Shown here in pieces: positions 11,501 through 21,577 of a stretch of 64,000 nt of DNA; positions within the stretch are counted from its first letter, which is position 1, and each line of letters begins with the position of its first letter. The notes beneath the pieces are model-generated. The model saw only the letters and a program-made list of their open reading frames with translations, had not been told where the DNA came from and did no database searches. The stretch is taken from assembly GCA_964019415.1 (NCBI GenBank), contig OZ025868.1, forward strand, positions 12,640,623 to 12,704,622, in the 5' to 3' direction. This DNA is from Ianthella basta (Eukaryota > Porifera > Demospongiae > Verongiida > Ianthellidae). The translations under genes and the position numbers were made by a program.

Positions 11501-13584
11501 TCCCTGTACACTGTGCTGCCCTCTCCCTTTCCCCCTCTAGTTGAGCGTCGTCGGCGTGAGAGGATCAACGAGCTGACTCGAAGCCTGGCCAAGCTGATCC
11601 CTGCCTGCCAGAAGGAGACCTCCACCTCCGGCAAAGTGGGCTCGGTTAGTCAATGCATCAACATATGTATATATGCGCGTATAGACCCACAGACATGTGA
11701 TGTGCATACATACAGACGTACATACATACAGATGTACTGTATATTACAGACATCTGAGTTATGTACTAACATGTACATAGCAATTGAGGTGAGCAGTCCC
11801 TATCTTATGTATGGGATGAAACTTAAAAGGGTGCATGCATGTGTGGTCCTTCCGGAATTCGAAGGGTGTACGTGGCAGTTGCCATCAATGAGTACGGTGA
11901 TGTTTGGTATGTATTTTACACGTTGGACATTTTTACTCGTGCAAGTAGTATCTCACACTCAACTCACATGAATGGCTCAATATGTATCTGTAGTGATCAC
12001 TGCTGTAGCAATATAAGTATAATTATAGGATAACTGTATGTGGAAGCCATACATTGTCAGCACAATCAATGTACGCTGAGTAAAGGGTGGATGTCGTAAT
12101 GTGGTTTAGTTATTGACCTGAAATGCAGCTGGTGCGAGTGTAGACTTTGTTGGCTTGGCCATCCAGTAGCCAATAGTTTATAGGCAATTTTGCGACGTCT
12201 ACTGCCAAAATCTTTGATGACGTTTGCTTTCTCAATGAGCTGTAGCTGGGTGTGCCTATCCCATGTGAAGAAGAATGCTAATTCCTTGGATGAGTGCATA
12301 TCTGAGATGAAAGATGAATGATTAATCATTAAAGGATATTAGTTTAACTCGTACTGCTCTCCAAGGACCTCTAACACTGCTCATACTTGCCCTCGGACAC
12401 TGTTGCCTGTCGCATATCGTGTTTCCTTCTGGATTTCGTCAAAGTTGGCAATTGTTACAGTAAAATCAATCGTGGACTACTGATACACCTAGCTTAGCTG
12501 GTCATCACTTTCTTCGCGGATTCCATTTGAGGACTTTCAAAACTGATGTTCGATGAACTATGAAAGATTCATGTTAAGATGAGTTTTGAATTGCAACAAT
12601 TCAGTTGTAGCATAACATCTATCGTTTGTTGCTATCGTTGTGACCACAAAGGATGTGTATCAGTCTGCTGATAGGTACATCAGACACACCTGATGTCACA
12701 AGACTGCTCCTATAGTAGGTGCTACATTTCTAAGAGGAAGCCAGCCATCTGTGTAGCTGGCTGTGTGTGTGTGTGTGTTTGTGTGTGTGTGTCTGTGTGT
12801 GTGTGTGTGTGTGTGTGTCTGTGTGTGCGTGTGTGTGTGGGATAGGCAATGCCAGTGAGACATGTATGTAGCGCAACATACATAGCCACAGTCTGATGTG
12901 TGCCCCTCACTTTGTACACGCAGTACACATACGTATATACATATGCGTTGATCATGAAGGACTGATGCTAATATCCTCCTCCACCTCACACATTTCTTCA
13001 TACAGGCCAGTCTGAACAAAGGGTTTGTGCTGGAGAAGGCCATAGAATACATCAAGGAGCTACACTCCCTAAATGGGCAGTTGGGTGACCTGGTGAAGAA
13101 CAAGGAGCAGGCTCACAATGCACTGCAAGTGTTGCAGGGGCAGATCACCATCTTGGAGAAGGAGAACGAGTTCCTTCGCTTCCAGCTAAAGCAGCTGAGC
13201 ATGCAACCACCCACAAGTCAGCACGGCTCCCTCAGCCAACTCATCCTGCAGGGACTGAGCAAGAGTGGTCTCAAGGGGGATGAGGGGAGTGGGGCAGCGG
13301 CCCTCAGCACCACCTCCAGCCCCGCCCCCAGTAGCATACATCTCACACCCACCGGCACGCCCTCTGCGAGTGCTAACGGAGCCCAGTCCTCCCCAGCTAC
13401 GTACCAACCCAGCCCTGCTGCATCCACCTCCAGTGCCAGCCTCTATCTTTCCCGAGACATCTTGCCTCAGCTGGTAGAATCTGCTCGTAACAGCCAAAAC
13501 AGTCCAGAGAAGACGCAGAGCAATCCCGAACCAACAGTAGAGGAGCCTGCCCCTCCACAGAATACGGGGACCCCAACACAGTAG
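8572..13584 (+). CDS. USF-like bHLH leucine-zipper transcription factor
   Basis: Five exons with consistent phases: 8572-8986, 9975-10062, 11196-11254, 11541-11644 and 13006-13584. They encode 414 residues. USF proteins are nuclear activators that bind CACGTG as dimers. Exon 1 is an acidic, Ser/Thr-rich N-terminus. Exon 2 carries a block resembling the USF-specific region (LQGSRTLAPR). Exons 3-4 give the basic region and helix 1 (HNEVERRRRERINEL, about residues 185-199), with the His, Glu and Arg that read CACGTG. Exon 5 gives helix 2, a leucine zipper (to about residue 287) and a long Ser/Pro/Thr-rich tail of about 120 residues that vertebrate USF1/2 lack. The start is the ATG at 8572; the upstream in-frame extension to 8488 begins with GTG and was not used. 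USF is the best match; another bHLH-Zip member such as a TFE-like factor is less likely. Confidence 0.88.
10160..10334 (+). repeat. Dispersed short TIR repeat (family D), copy 1
   Basis: The ends read cagtgggacctgtcta and, inverted, gtgaaacctgtctaa. Related copies lie at 21043-21213, 47884-48082 and 58840-58952. No coding capacity, so probably a MITE. It sits in the second USF intron, next to a Helitron. Confidence 0.65.
10347..10767 (+). mobile_element. Non-autonomous Helitron
   Basis: Helitron hallmarks are visible. The 5' terminus is TCTAATACATAAA, preceded by a host A. The 3' terminus is CTAG followed by a host T. A short hairpin (agaagc ... gcttct) lies about 10 bp before the 3' end. 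Length is 421 bp, with no Rep/helicase coding and no target duplication, as expected for the class. It lies in the USF intron 10063-11195. A second Helitron-type 3' end with a closely related hairpin is at 33508-33537. Confidence 0.68.
10935..10981. repeat. 16-bp inverted repeat in USF intron
   Basis: Perfect arms accaatcgcttagcat (10935-10950) and atgcttagcgattggt (10966-10981) with a 15-nt loop. Function unknown. Confidence 0.8.
12763..12839. repeat. (GT)n microsatellite
   Basis: Interrupted GT repeat in the last USF intron. Open frames through it are artefacts. Confidence 0.9.
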
Positions 13585-15618
13585 TCGATCACACACTGTG
13601 TACCCGTGGGCACTTAAACTTCTGTTTGTGTATGTACTACTTGCGTAGTTTTTTTAACGAAAATTCAAACACATACTTTGTTATGGTGTCATAGAACACT
13701 GTTACAGTTTTGGTGACATCATATTACGTACACACGTAGTTAGAGGAATACAGTCACTTGCCCTTGGGCATTCGTGTTTGTACTTTGTATCAGAATTATA
13801 TATGAACAGTCTCACTACAGTCTCACTACCTTGGCACATAGATACTCGACCCTAAAGTCCCTAGACCCTAGGGTCGAGTATCTATGCTTGGCACTACATA
13901 GATACGTATGTACTGTACACATAGTCCCTGTGTTTCCTAATGCCATAATTTATGTATACGCACTAGTGCACTGCAGCTCATGCATACATGCGTATTACGT
14001 ATTACGTGTAATTATACATAGTTGTAGATAGAAGCAGATGCATGCACAGGAAGAATGCATGCCCCGGGTGCATGCATGCATGCATGCAAGGATCTTTGGC
14101 CGTAAACAGAATTAAGTCGTAATGGAATCAAAGGTAGTCTATCTACGTAGATCAATTACGTGCAATTAAGTTTTATGCATGGCTGTAGGTGCTATGTGGC
14201 AGGGCTATATCAACGAACGTACATTTTTGAAGGATGAAATAATGGTATGTACACAAAATGTGAGTAGCTCAATTGTTGCTAATTCCATATTATATCATAA
14301 TCTGTTGAGAGCTTTATCAGCTGACTAAATAGGTGTGTCATTATGTGTAACAAGCAAGAAATTGCTGTGGACAAATTATAATTGCATGGAATTAATTGGA
14401 CACATGTAATTTCATGATTGCATATATAATATGCTTTAGATTCATGCATGGAGAGTGTGGTATGTGTATATTATATTGAATGCATGGCTATATATGGGAG
14501 GCAGATGGAAATGCAAAGACTCATATTGTGTGTATATGGTGAGCTGGGCATACGTAAGAATATAAATGTTAACTTGTCACATGCATGAAAAGGAGTGAAC
14601 TATATACAGCTGGCATGGCCATGGGATTAAGTACTGTGTGATTGCATGAGGTGCACAAGCTATACGTGTACTGTACTATAGGTGTAGAATGTACCATGTT
14701 GTTTCCCTCTGCATCTGTTGCAAAATGGTTATATTTAACTTGCAAACACCTTGACCTTTGGATCAGCTGTATCCGGAGTGTTCATTTCACATACTATAGC
14801 TAGTATGTGAAGGGAAGTGTGGCTGTTCTACTGCACATGAGCTATATAATAAAATTATAGACGGCACCCAAAAGTGTTTGTGAAGTTCAGTTGTCTGTCA
14901 AGGCAAGAATTGTTTATAGTGTCACTGTGTTCCTCTAGTACACTTTGTGTACTAGTCTGTGTATACTGCTGTGTGAGCACTGCCCTCCAACACTGCTACT
15001 AGCATGACATACAGAACACTGTCTACCCTTTGTGTCTGGCTGGGAGGTGGTGATGTACATGTACTTACAATTCTACACAGGTAGCTTTAAGTACTACATG
15101 ACTGCACTGCCAAACAAGTGCAACACCATGCACTGTTTTCAGCTGTAGAAATAGTGTACAATACACACATACCAGGATAGCATTTGACTTATAATATTAT
15201 ATAGATCGTGCGTGCATGCAGCTAAGCTGGCTATGGCGTGCATGTGTAACGACCTTTGGGCTAAATGGTATCCGCTGCATGCTATACTCACATGCACGCA
15301 CATTCATGCTACAAGTAAAATGCATGAAGAATAGGTAATTGGCTTCATTTTCGACTATGTTTGCTAGTATGGTCCGTAAACTGTTTACGTGTTACTTGTG
15401 CTTATTGTCAACAAACAACTCTTGTTGTTCCACATAATAGACATATGAAGTATTCTCATAACAAACATGTCTACTAATGAACAAATTGTTATTCCAATTG
15501 AATGTAATGTTAACAGTAAATAAGTCAACAAAGGTCACGAGAACATTCTACTGCAATGCATGTGTGTGCTCTAGTATAAATATGGAATGGACATCCCCTA
15601 ACTTAGCACTGGTTGTTG
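13585..15618. other. Intergenic region between convergent USF and PUS1, no gene seen
   Basis: AT-rich sequence with many atgcatgc and tatata strings. Apart from the hairpin at 13837-13886, nothing recognisable was found. It presumably holds both 3' UTRs. Confidence 0.6.
13837..13886. repeat. Perfect 18-bp hairpin in USF 3' flank
   Basis: Arms catagatactcgacccta (13837-13854) and tagggtcgagtatctatg (13869-13886) are perfect complements around a 14-nt loop. It lies about 250 bp after the USF stop codon, so it could fold in the 3' UTR. It could equally be a small foldback insertion. Confidence 0.85.
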
Positions 15619-16983
15619 CTATTGATCCACCTCTTCATGTGGTGGGTTATCTCCCTTCTTCACCTGTTCTTGTGGTAGGTAATCTCCCTTCTCCACCTCT
15701 TCATAGGGTGGGCTGTCTCCCTTCTCCACCTCTTCATGGGGTGGGCTGTCTCCCTTCTCCACCTCTTCATGTGGTGGGTTATCTCCCTTCTCCACCTGTT
15801 CTGAGTTGCCACCTGCTGAGGCAACTGGCAGACGTGGCACTGACTCTGCATCAATGAAATCGTGAATATTAAGAGAGGCCAGCCATTCGGCCATTGGGGC
15901 TGCTTGTAGCTCAGTCTCATGAATGTGCTGATAAATCACACGCTCCTTGAACTCTTGAATGCGCTCCTCTACAGCAGACCATTCGAGTCGTTGATGAACG
16001 CCATCCTCTCCGAACTTTCGGTTGTATCGATCAAAATGAACATTGTCCAGGATGAGGTAGAGGCCAGGTGCACGAGGGATGTTCACTTTCTCTTTCAGCA
16101 AGCTCCTTACAATCATCTCGTCTGTGGCATAGCCACGCATCACTGCAATCACTAGCCCAATCATCTTCCTGATCTGATGAAGCATGAAGCTCTGGCCCTT
16201 TACTCGCAGTGCCACATACTCCACTCCCTCTGTCTCATGCAGTGAGCCACACGTAAAGTCAATGATATATCGCATGCAACTCGGGTCTCCTGGTTGCTTC
16301 CCGGATGTAAAGTTGTGAAAGTTGTGCGTACCCTTATACATTCCAAGCAGTTGGTCCACTCTAAGCAATGTTTCTGGTGGGCTACGATACTCGTGGCTCA
16401 CATCATTAATACTGTCTGCAAACGCATAAGTTGGGACATAGTACTCGTACGTTCGTGCACTGCACCATTCTTTACTGTTGAAGCCCTTTGTGGTTCTGAA
16501 GAGGCTCATGACACGAATCTCGGTCGGTAGATGGGAGTTGACGGACGCGACCATTCTGTTTTCTGGAACCATTTTGAGGGACACTAGTTGCCGCGCAGCG
16601 GACACGCCTTTGTCCGTCCGCGCACATCGCTGGAAGCCCAGCTTGCCTAGGTTGTCTCGCATCTCCTCTGTGATGGCTTCTGCCGCGTACAGTGCCTGGA
16701 TGAGGTCCTCCTCAATCGTCTTCACGCCCGGATTCCGCTGCATGCCTTTGTAGTCTTTGCCGCTGAAGGATAGAAGCAAAGCGCACTTTTTGCGGTGGAC
16801 TTTTGCAGCTTGTGGGGCGGCTCCGTTCTCAACCTTCTCCACCACACCAGTGTCCTCAATCTCCGGACACAGCTTCATGCGTTTCGCTTCGGGTTGTTCA
16901 GGAGCCTCAGTCGACCCCTCAGAATCGGATTCTGGACGGGGCTGTCCGCCGTCAGATGCGAACTGTGATGACGATGTAGCCAT
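15619..16983 (-). CDS. PUS1: tRNA pseudouridine synthase (Pus1, TruA family)
   Basis: Pus1 isomerises uridine to pseudouridine in tRNAs and other RNAs, in nucleus and mitochondria. The intronless frame encodes 454 residues. It has an acidic, disordered N-terminus (1-60), then the TruA core from about residue 62. The core shows the catalytic motif RCARTDKGVSA (Asp about 124) and the conserved segments SFSGKDYKGMQRNPG, GTHNFHNFT and RVKGQSFMLHQIRKMIG. The ATG at 16983 starts MATSSSQF and fits the family; an upstream in-frame extension lacks support. The C-terminus carries five copies of an 11-residue repeat (EVEKGDSPPHE type), unlike usual Pus1 tails. It is transcribed away from the RTK-like gene across a 237-bp gap. 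Confidence 0.93.
   Translation of the reverse strand: MATSSSQFASDGGQPRPESDSEGSTEAPEQPEAKRMKLCPEIEDTGVVEKVENGAAPQAAKVHRKKCALLLSFSGKDYKGMQRNPGVKTIEEDLIQALYAAEAITEEMRDNLGKLGFQRCARTDKGVSAARQLVSLKMVPENRMVASVNSHLPTEIRVMSLFRTTKGFNSKEWCSARTYEYYVPTYAFADSINDVSHEYRSPPETLLRVDQLLGMYKGTHNFHNFTSGKQPGDPSCMRYIIDFTCGSLHETEGVEYVALRVKGQSFMLHQIRKMIGLVIAVMRGYATDEMIVRSLLKEKVNIPRAPGLYLILDNVHFDRYNRKFGEDGVHQRLEWSAVEERIQEFKERVIYQHIHETELQAAPMAEWLASLNIHDFIDAESVPRLPVASAGGNSEQVEKGDNPPHEEVEKGDSPPHEEVEKGDSPPYEEVEKGDYLPQEQVKKGDNPPHEEVDQ
15624..15800 (-). repeat. 33-bp coding minisatellite in PUS1
   Basis: About five tandem 33-bp units encode EVEKGD(S/N/Y)(P/L)P(H/Y/Q)E repeats at the Pus1 C-terminus. Units differ by single substitutions and keep the frame. 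Confidence 0.9.
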
Positions 16984-17220
16984 TGATAAACAGACTGGTA
17001 CCTCTCTCCAGTGTGGTAGAGTGGGTAGAGTCAATACTGCTCGACGTAGAGCGAAGGGAAACGTACAAAAAAGGGACGCAGTAAATTTCCCTCTCAGCAT
17101 GGGCCAGTCGGTATTCGGGGAATCCCCTTACGCCACTTCCTGCTGAACAGAAGACTATAAATATCACATCCGTTCCTATCCACCGAAAGAAGTGAACCAA
17201 ATAAGTTGACTCATCTAGCC
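16984..17220. promoter_or_regulatory. Shared divergent promoter with a kappaB-like palindrome
   Basis: Only 237 bp separate the PUS1 start codon (-) from the RTK-like start codon (+), so both promoters must overlap here. It contains ggggaatcccc (17117-17127), which fits the Rel/NF-kappaB consensus. The same motif with the same ttc flank recurs at 27792. Regulatory use is inferred. Confidence 0.55.
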
Positions 17221-20200
17221 ATGTCTTTGGGGTTCTTGCTGCTCGGCGTGGCGCTTATTCTGCAGCCCTCTCTGGCGATAGACGACGGAAGCGCCTGTCG
17301 CTACCTCACGAACCTGCTGGAGGACCTACCGCGGCAGATCCCCACTACCACCTTCAAGTCTCACCAAGACACGTCACGTAAGTTGTTGATGGTACCGTCT
17401 CGGCGTTCGCACGCTTGCGAGCATAGGGGTACTTGTATGTAAGGCTGGTATGTGCGTATCTCCCGCGTTCTTTGCCTATTCCACCGAGGACGCGTGTGTT
17501 TCCATAGAAGACGTCGTGCATCTATGGGCTTATCATACTTTGTTGGCTTCGCGCGCGCGAGCCTGGCGGGCTTACTACAGCGACACTATTGCATTGTCGT
17601 TTTCTTCTCTGTTTGGGTGCGGAGTAGGGTGTGTAGGCGTTGGTCTGATGGTCTATTCTACAATGTACGTAGCCGTATTCTACAAAGACGGATAACTCTC
17701 ATCCGTAGTCGTATTAACTTTGCTGTTTGGTGCTAACTACCCTCTTAAGGTGATGCCGATTGATGATGATCAAGATGATGAAGTGTAACTTTCAACTGCC
17801 GTGTTGACTCATACACCTCACCACTAGTAGCCACCGCAGGTTGTTAGCATGTCAGCAAGCACCTGTTAATATGCCCAATGTGATTGTCTTCACCGTAGTT
17901 ATGTACATATTTCCTTAATGATGTCTGTTGATAGAGCCATCTATATCCCCTTCTACCTCCCCACCCACCCCCCCTCCACCTCCCCGTCCACTCTCCTCCC
18001 CCCCCCCCCCCCCCCCCCCGCTCTCTTTCCTTATGACATTGTCCCCTCCCTGTCCACTCTCCTTCTTACTCACTCCTTTCTCTTCCATTCTCTATCCTTC
18101 CTTTTTGACCCTATGCTCATTTCCTCTATTATTCTGCTTCCTTCGTCCACTTTTGTGTTCTACTTTCCTCTTGTTATGCACACACATCTCATCTTGCACT
18201 CTTCACACACACTGCTACAAGGTATACTCACACCGTCATCCCATCCCATTATCCATTCATGTCACTTTCTCCCATTCTACTCCCATTGCCTACTCCAATA
18301 CTCCAGTGAATGGTTATTTGGTCAATTTGACCTGTGATCTGGAGTTGCCCATCACAGCCAGCCGTGAATGGTGTATGCTGCTCAACGACGCCAACTGCTC
18401 CTGCAATGTCACCCGCACCTATTCAAATGTGACCACAGTTGGACGGCGCTTGCAATGGAATGTCCCAAAGAGAGATATTGTAACCTTTGATGGCACTCTC
18501 ATTGGCTGCTTTGTGGAGGAGAGATTGGTGATGGCTGTTTATGCCAGGGGGACAGGTAAAATATGCGTGCTTCATTGTATTGTGTGTACGGACGTGTATG
18601 TATGTATTACTGTACATTGGAATGGGCGGGTACACGCATGCATGCCGATAATTGCTTCATGCATGTATGGTATGCAACTGTATGACGTTGAACGTTTCGT
18701 TTCTAAAGAATGCTGGAAGTATCTTTTCCGTTGTATGGGTAAAGTACGAAATGGATGAGTGGGTCTAGAACAGGTGAATTAAATGATTGATACATTTGGC
18801 ACTGCATGTAGTGATTGAGACGATTCGGCCGGGTGCAGGCTGGAGTTACTATTAGAACAAACGGTTGGGTCTCTGTCACATTTTGTGCGTGTGTGCGTGG
18901 CAATCCCTTTGGACTGTGTTTCGTATTTCTCCTCCAATTGCTTTGTTCCACAACTGTTGTACTCTAAAGTAAAGTGAAGTAAAATGGAACGGATGGAACT
19001 GTTTAACCTTTTCAATAAAAATAGAATGGAATGAAATGAAACGTTAATATTGCATTGTCACATACCATATGTGAGTTTGCATATATTTATGTACGTATGT
19101 ATGTGTGTGAGTATGTATGTACATATACATATGTATGTATGACTGTATGTACATATGTATGTATGTATATGTGTGTGTGTATGTACATACGTATGTGTAT
19201 GTACGTACATATGAATATAGATGTGTATGTATATTTGGTTATGTGTGTATGTGTATACTTTACCTTGTGTAATGTGTTATTGTGCTCAACTGTATTCCTT
19301 GCTAATAACTGCCCAAAATGGTGACCCTGTGTGAGCAGGCCTGGCCAAACAGGTTTGGGTTACATAATGTGCCTGTAATGTCATGTCCTGTTCGTGTTTC
19401 ACTCAACACCGTACTACGCCAAACCAGTCATGACCAGTGAATACAAGGAATGTTGTTCTATCCTTATTCATGTGGCGGTGTTATGCAAACATGACAAACA
19501 TCTTTAGTACTGAATTCAAAGGTAGTAGGTGTGGAGTGTGTAGTAGAAGGTGGGACAGTCGTGATGTCACCCACTTGGTTGCTTGGCTGGTGACGTCAAT
19601 CGCTCCACTATAACATATTGCATTAATTTTGCTTTTTAGTACGCATGACGCTTCTGTCTCTGATTGCCATGGCAACGGGGTGGTAGTGTCAGGGTCTAAC
19701 TATGATACGCACCATGTGAATTGCGTACTACAACTGATTGCCCCAATGTTGTTTAGCAATGAATCAAGCAAGTTGTCTGTGTACATATCTGCTGCGATGT
19801 CTGGTGTGGATAAACTAGCAGACGTACGTACAGCAACTCGTACAATGCTACTTTGTTTATTAGTCACGGTGCAGTGTGTTAAGCAGCCCCTATTCCACAT
19901 GACTGTATGTGTGTTGAACTATTGTAGTGTTTATATAGTGTGCTATGCTGTATATGGTGTACAAATGTGTATGCTGTACATTAGTAATGGGATATTGGGA
20001 CAGCTTTGCAAGTCTTATCTGTTGAGTGTCCAGCCATCTGTCATGCTATGTTGTACACACATTCCTCATTGCTATTCACAGAAGACGTTGGTACGAGTGA
20101 ACCAGGTGACCTGACAACAGTGAAGGTCGTGTCAACAGTGCTGGGCTTGCTTTCGACAGCCATCTTTGTCCTCCCTTGCTGCGTCCTATCCTACTTCATG

Positions 20201-21546
20201 ACAGTAAAGAGAGTAAAGCGCAAACGGAAGGAAAAAAGAGAGGAGTCGGATGGCAAGACTCCTAGAAGAGGGTTAGTAAAGCATGTCAGGCAATCAGGCT
20301 GATTAGCATGTAGAGGTTGTGTTTGCGGAAAGTGTCATTTCATGTACGTACCTGCGTATTCTGTAAATCTGTTGTCAAGGGCTGCACACACATAAGTGAT
20401 ATACGTACATAGCTTGCTTCACTGTTTGTGGCAGATAAGCAATGTATTGGAGAGCCTCTGTTTTGTTCTGACAGTGTGAGCTTTATCCTTGAGTGTTAAA
20501 ATTGATATAGTAGGACATATTGTACACCTTCACTTCCTATAATTATGTATGCATTCTTTGTGTTTTACAAAGTGTGTGGCTGACTTTGTAATCGATGTTG
20601 TACTGTTTGGGGCAGGTCCTTTCAGCCAGGTGTCCCAAACCCTAATGTGAAGCTGAAGGATATTCAGCCGGGGACCAGAATTGGTGAGTACGTAGTGGAG
20701 TGTGTCGTGTTGCCTTTTGTGACAGTGCAAAGCACATGGCAATGCTTTAAACCCATCTTCCAAATTGTGAAGAAGAATGAGCAATGACACATTTCTCTTT
20801 AATACGCTTGCTGTTGCATGGTTTGTTCTGTTAGTGTGTGTGGTTGGTTTATATTGCAGGAAACGGTCGGTTTGGTGAGGTACAGAAGGCAGTGGTGCAG
20901 TCTATTTGTGGAGAGTCTCCTTTGAGGAGCCTGGCCTGTGTAAAGATATTCCAAGGTGAGGATGGCAGCATTCTCACACGGCTACCATGCTGTATTGTGT
21001 TACTGGCGTTGTGTACTACGTATATACTTGGCAAAGTAAGTGTACAATGGTACCTGCCTTAAGGTGGTCACACCTCTCTAATACACTCAACCTCCATGGC
21101 CACTAATATCACTAAAACATAGCAATCTACCTTTGTAAGCAGTTACCTCTATACACAGGTCAATTAGAAGTGGCCGTACCAGTGGCTGTCTTAGACAGTT
21201 TTAACTGTACTCTCTTTGTGGTTGTCTTGTTATATCTACATACACTCATATGTACGTACGTATGTAGATGCGTCCTCACAGAACAGGATGCAGAGGTGTC
21301 AAGCACTGAGAAAGGTTGAGTTGAGGAAGAATCTAGCTCCTCATGTGAACCTGATCAACTTCCTCGGAGCCTGTTCCGGGGGAAAACAAGGTACGTATGC
21401 TATTGGGTTTGTGCATGAGCCTGTCGGTTTGATGTCTAGTGTTTGGACTTACACTTGTATTGGGCAAAGTACTGCACATTGGGTACTTTCATACGGATTG
21501 TGTGTGTGCGTGCGTGCGTGCGTGTGTGTGTGTGCGAGTGCGTCTG

Positions 21547-21577
<31 letters not shown>

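Noticed and set aside
12696-13103. Minus-strand frame of 135 codons
   Set aside because: Runs through a GT microsatellite and the antisense of the USF zipper exon.
13837-13886. Rho-independent terminator
   Set aside because: A hairpin without a T run in an animal genome; such terminators are not expected.
16757-17146. Plus-strand frame over the PUS1 N-terminus
   Set aside because: Antisense shadow of PUS1.
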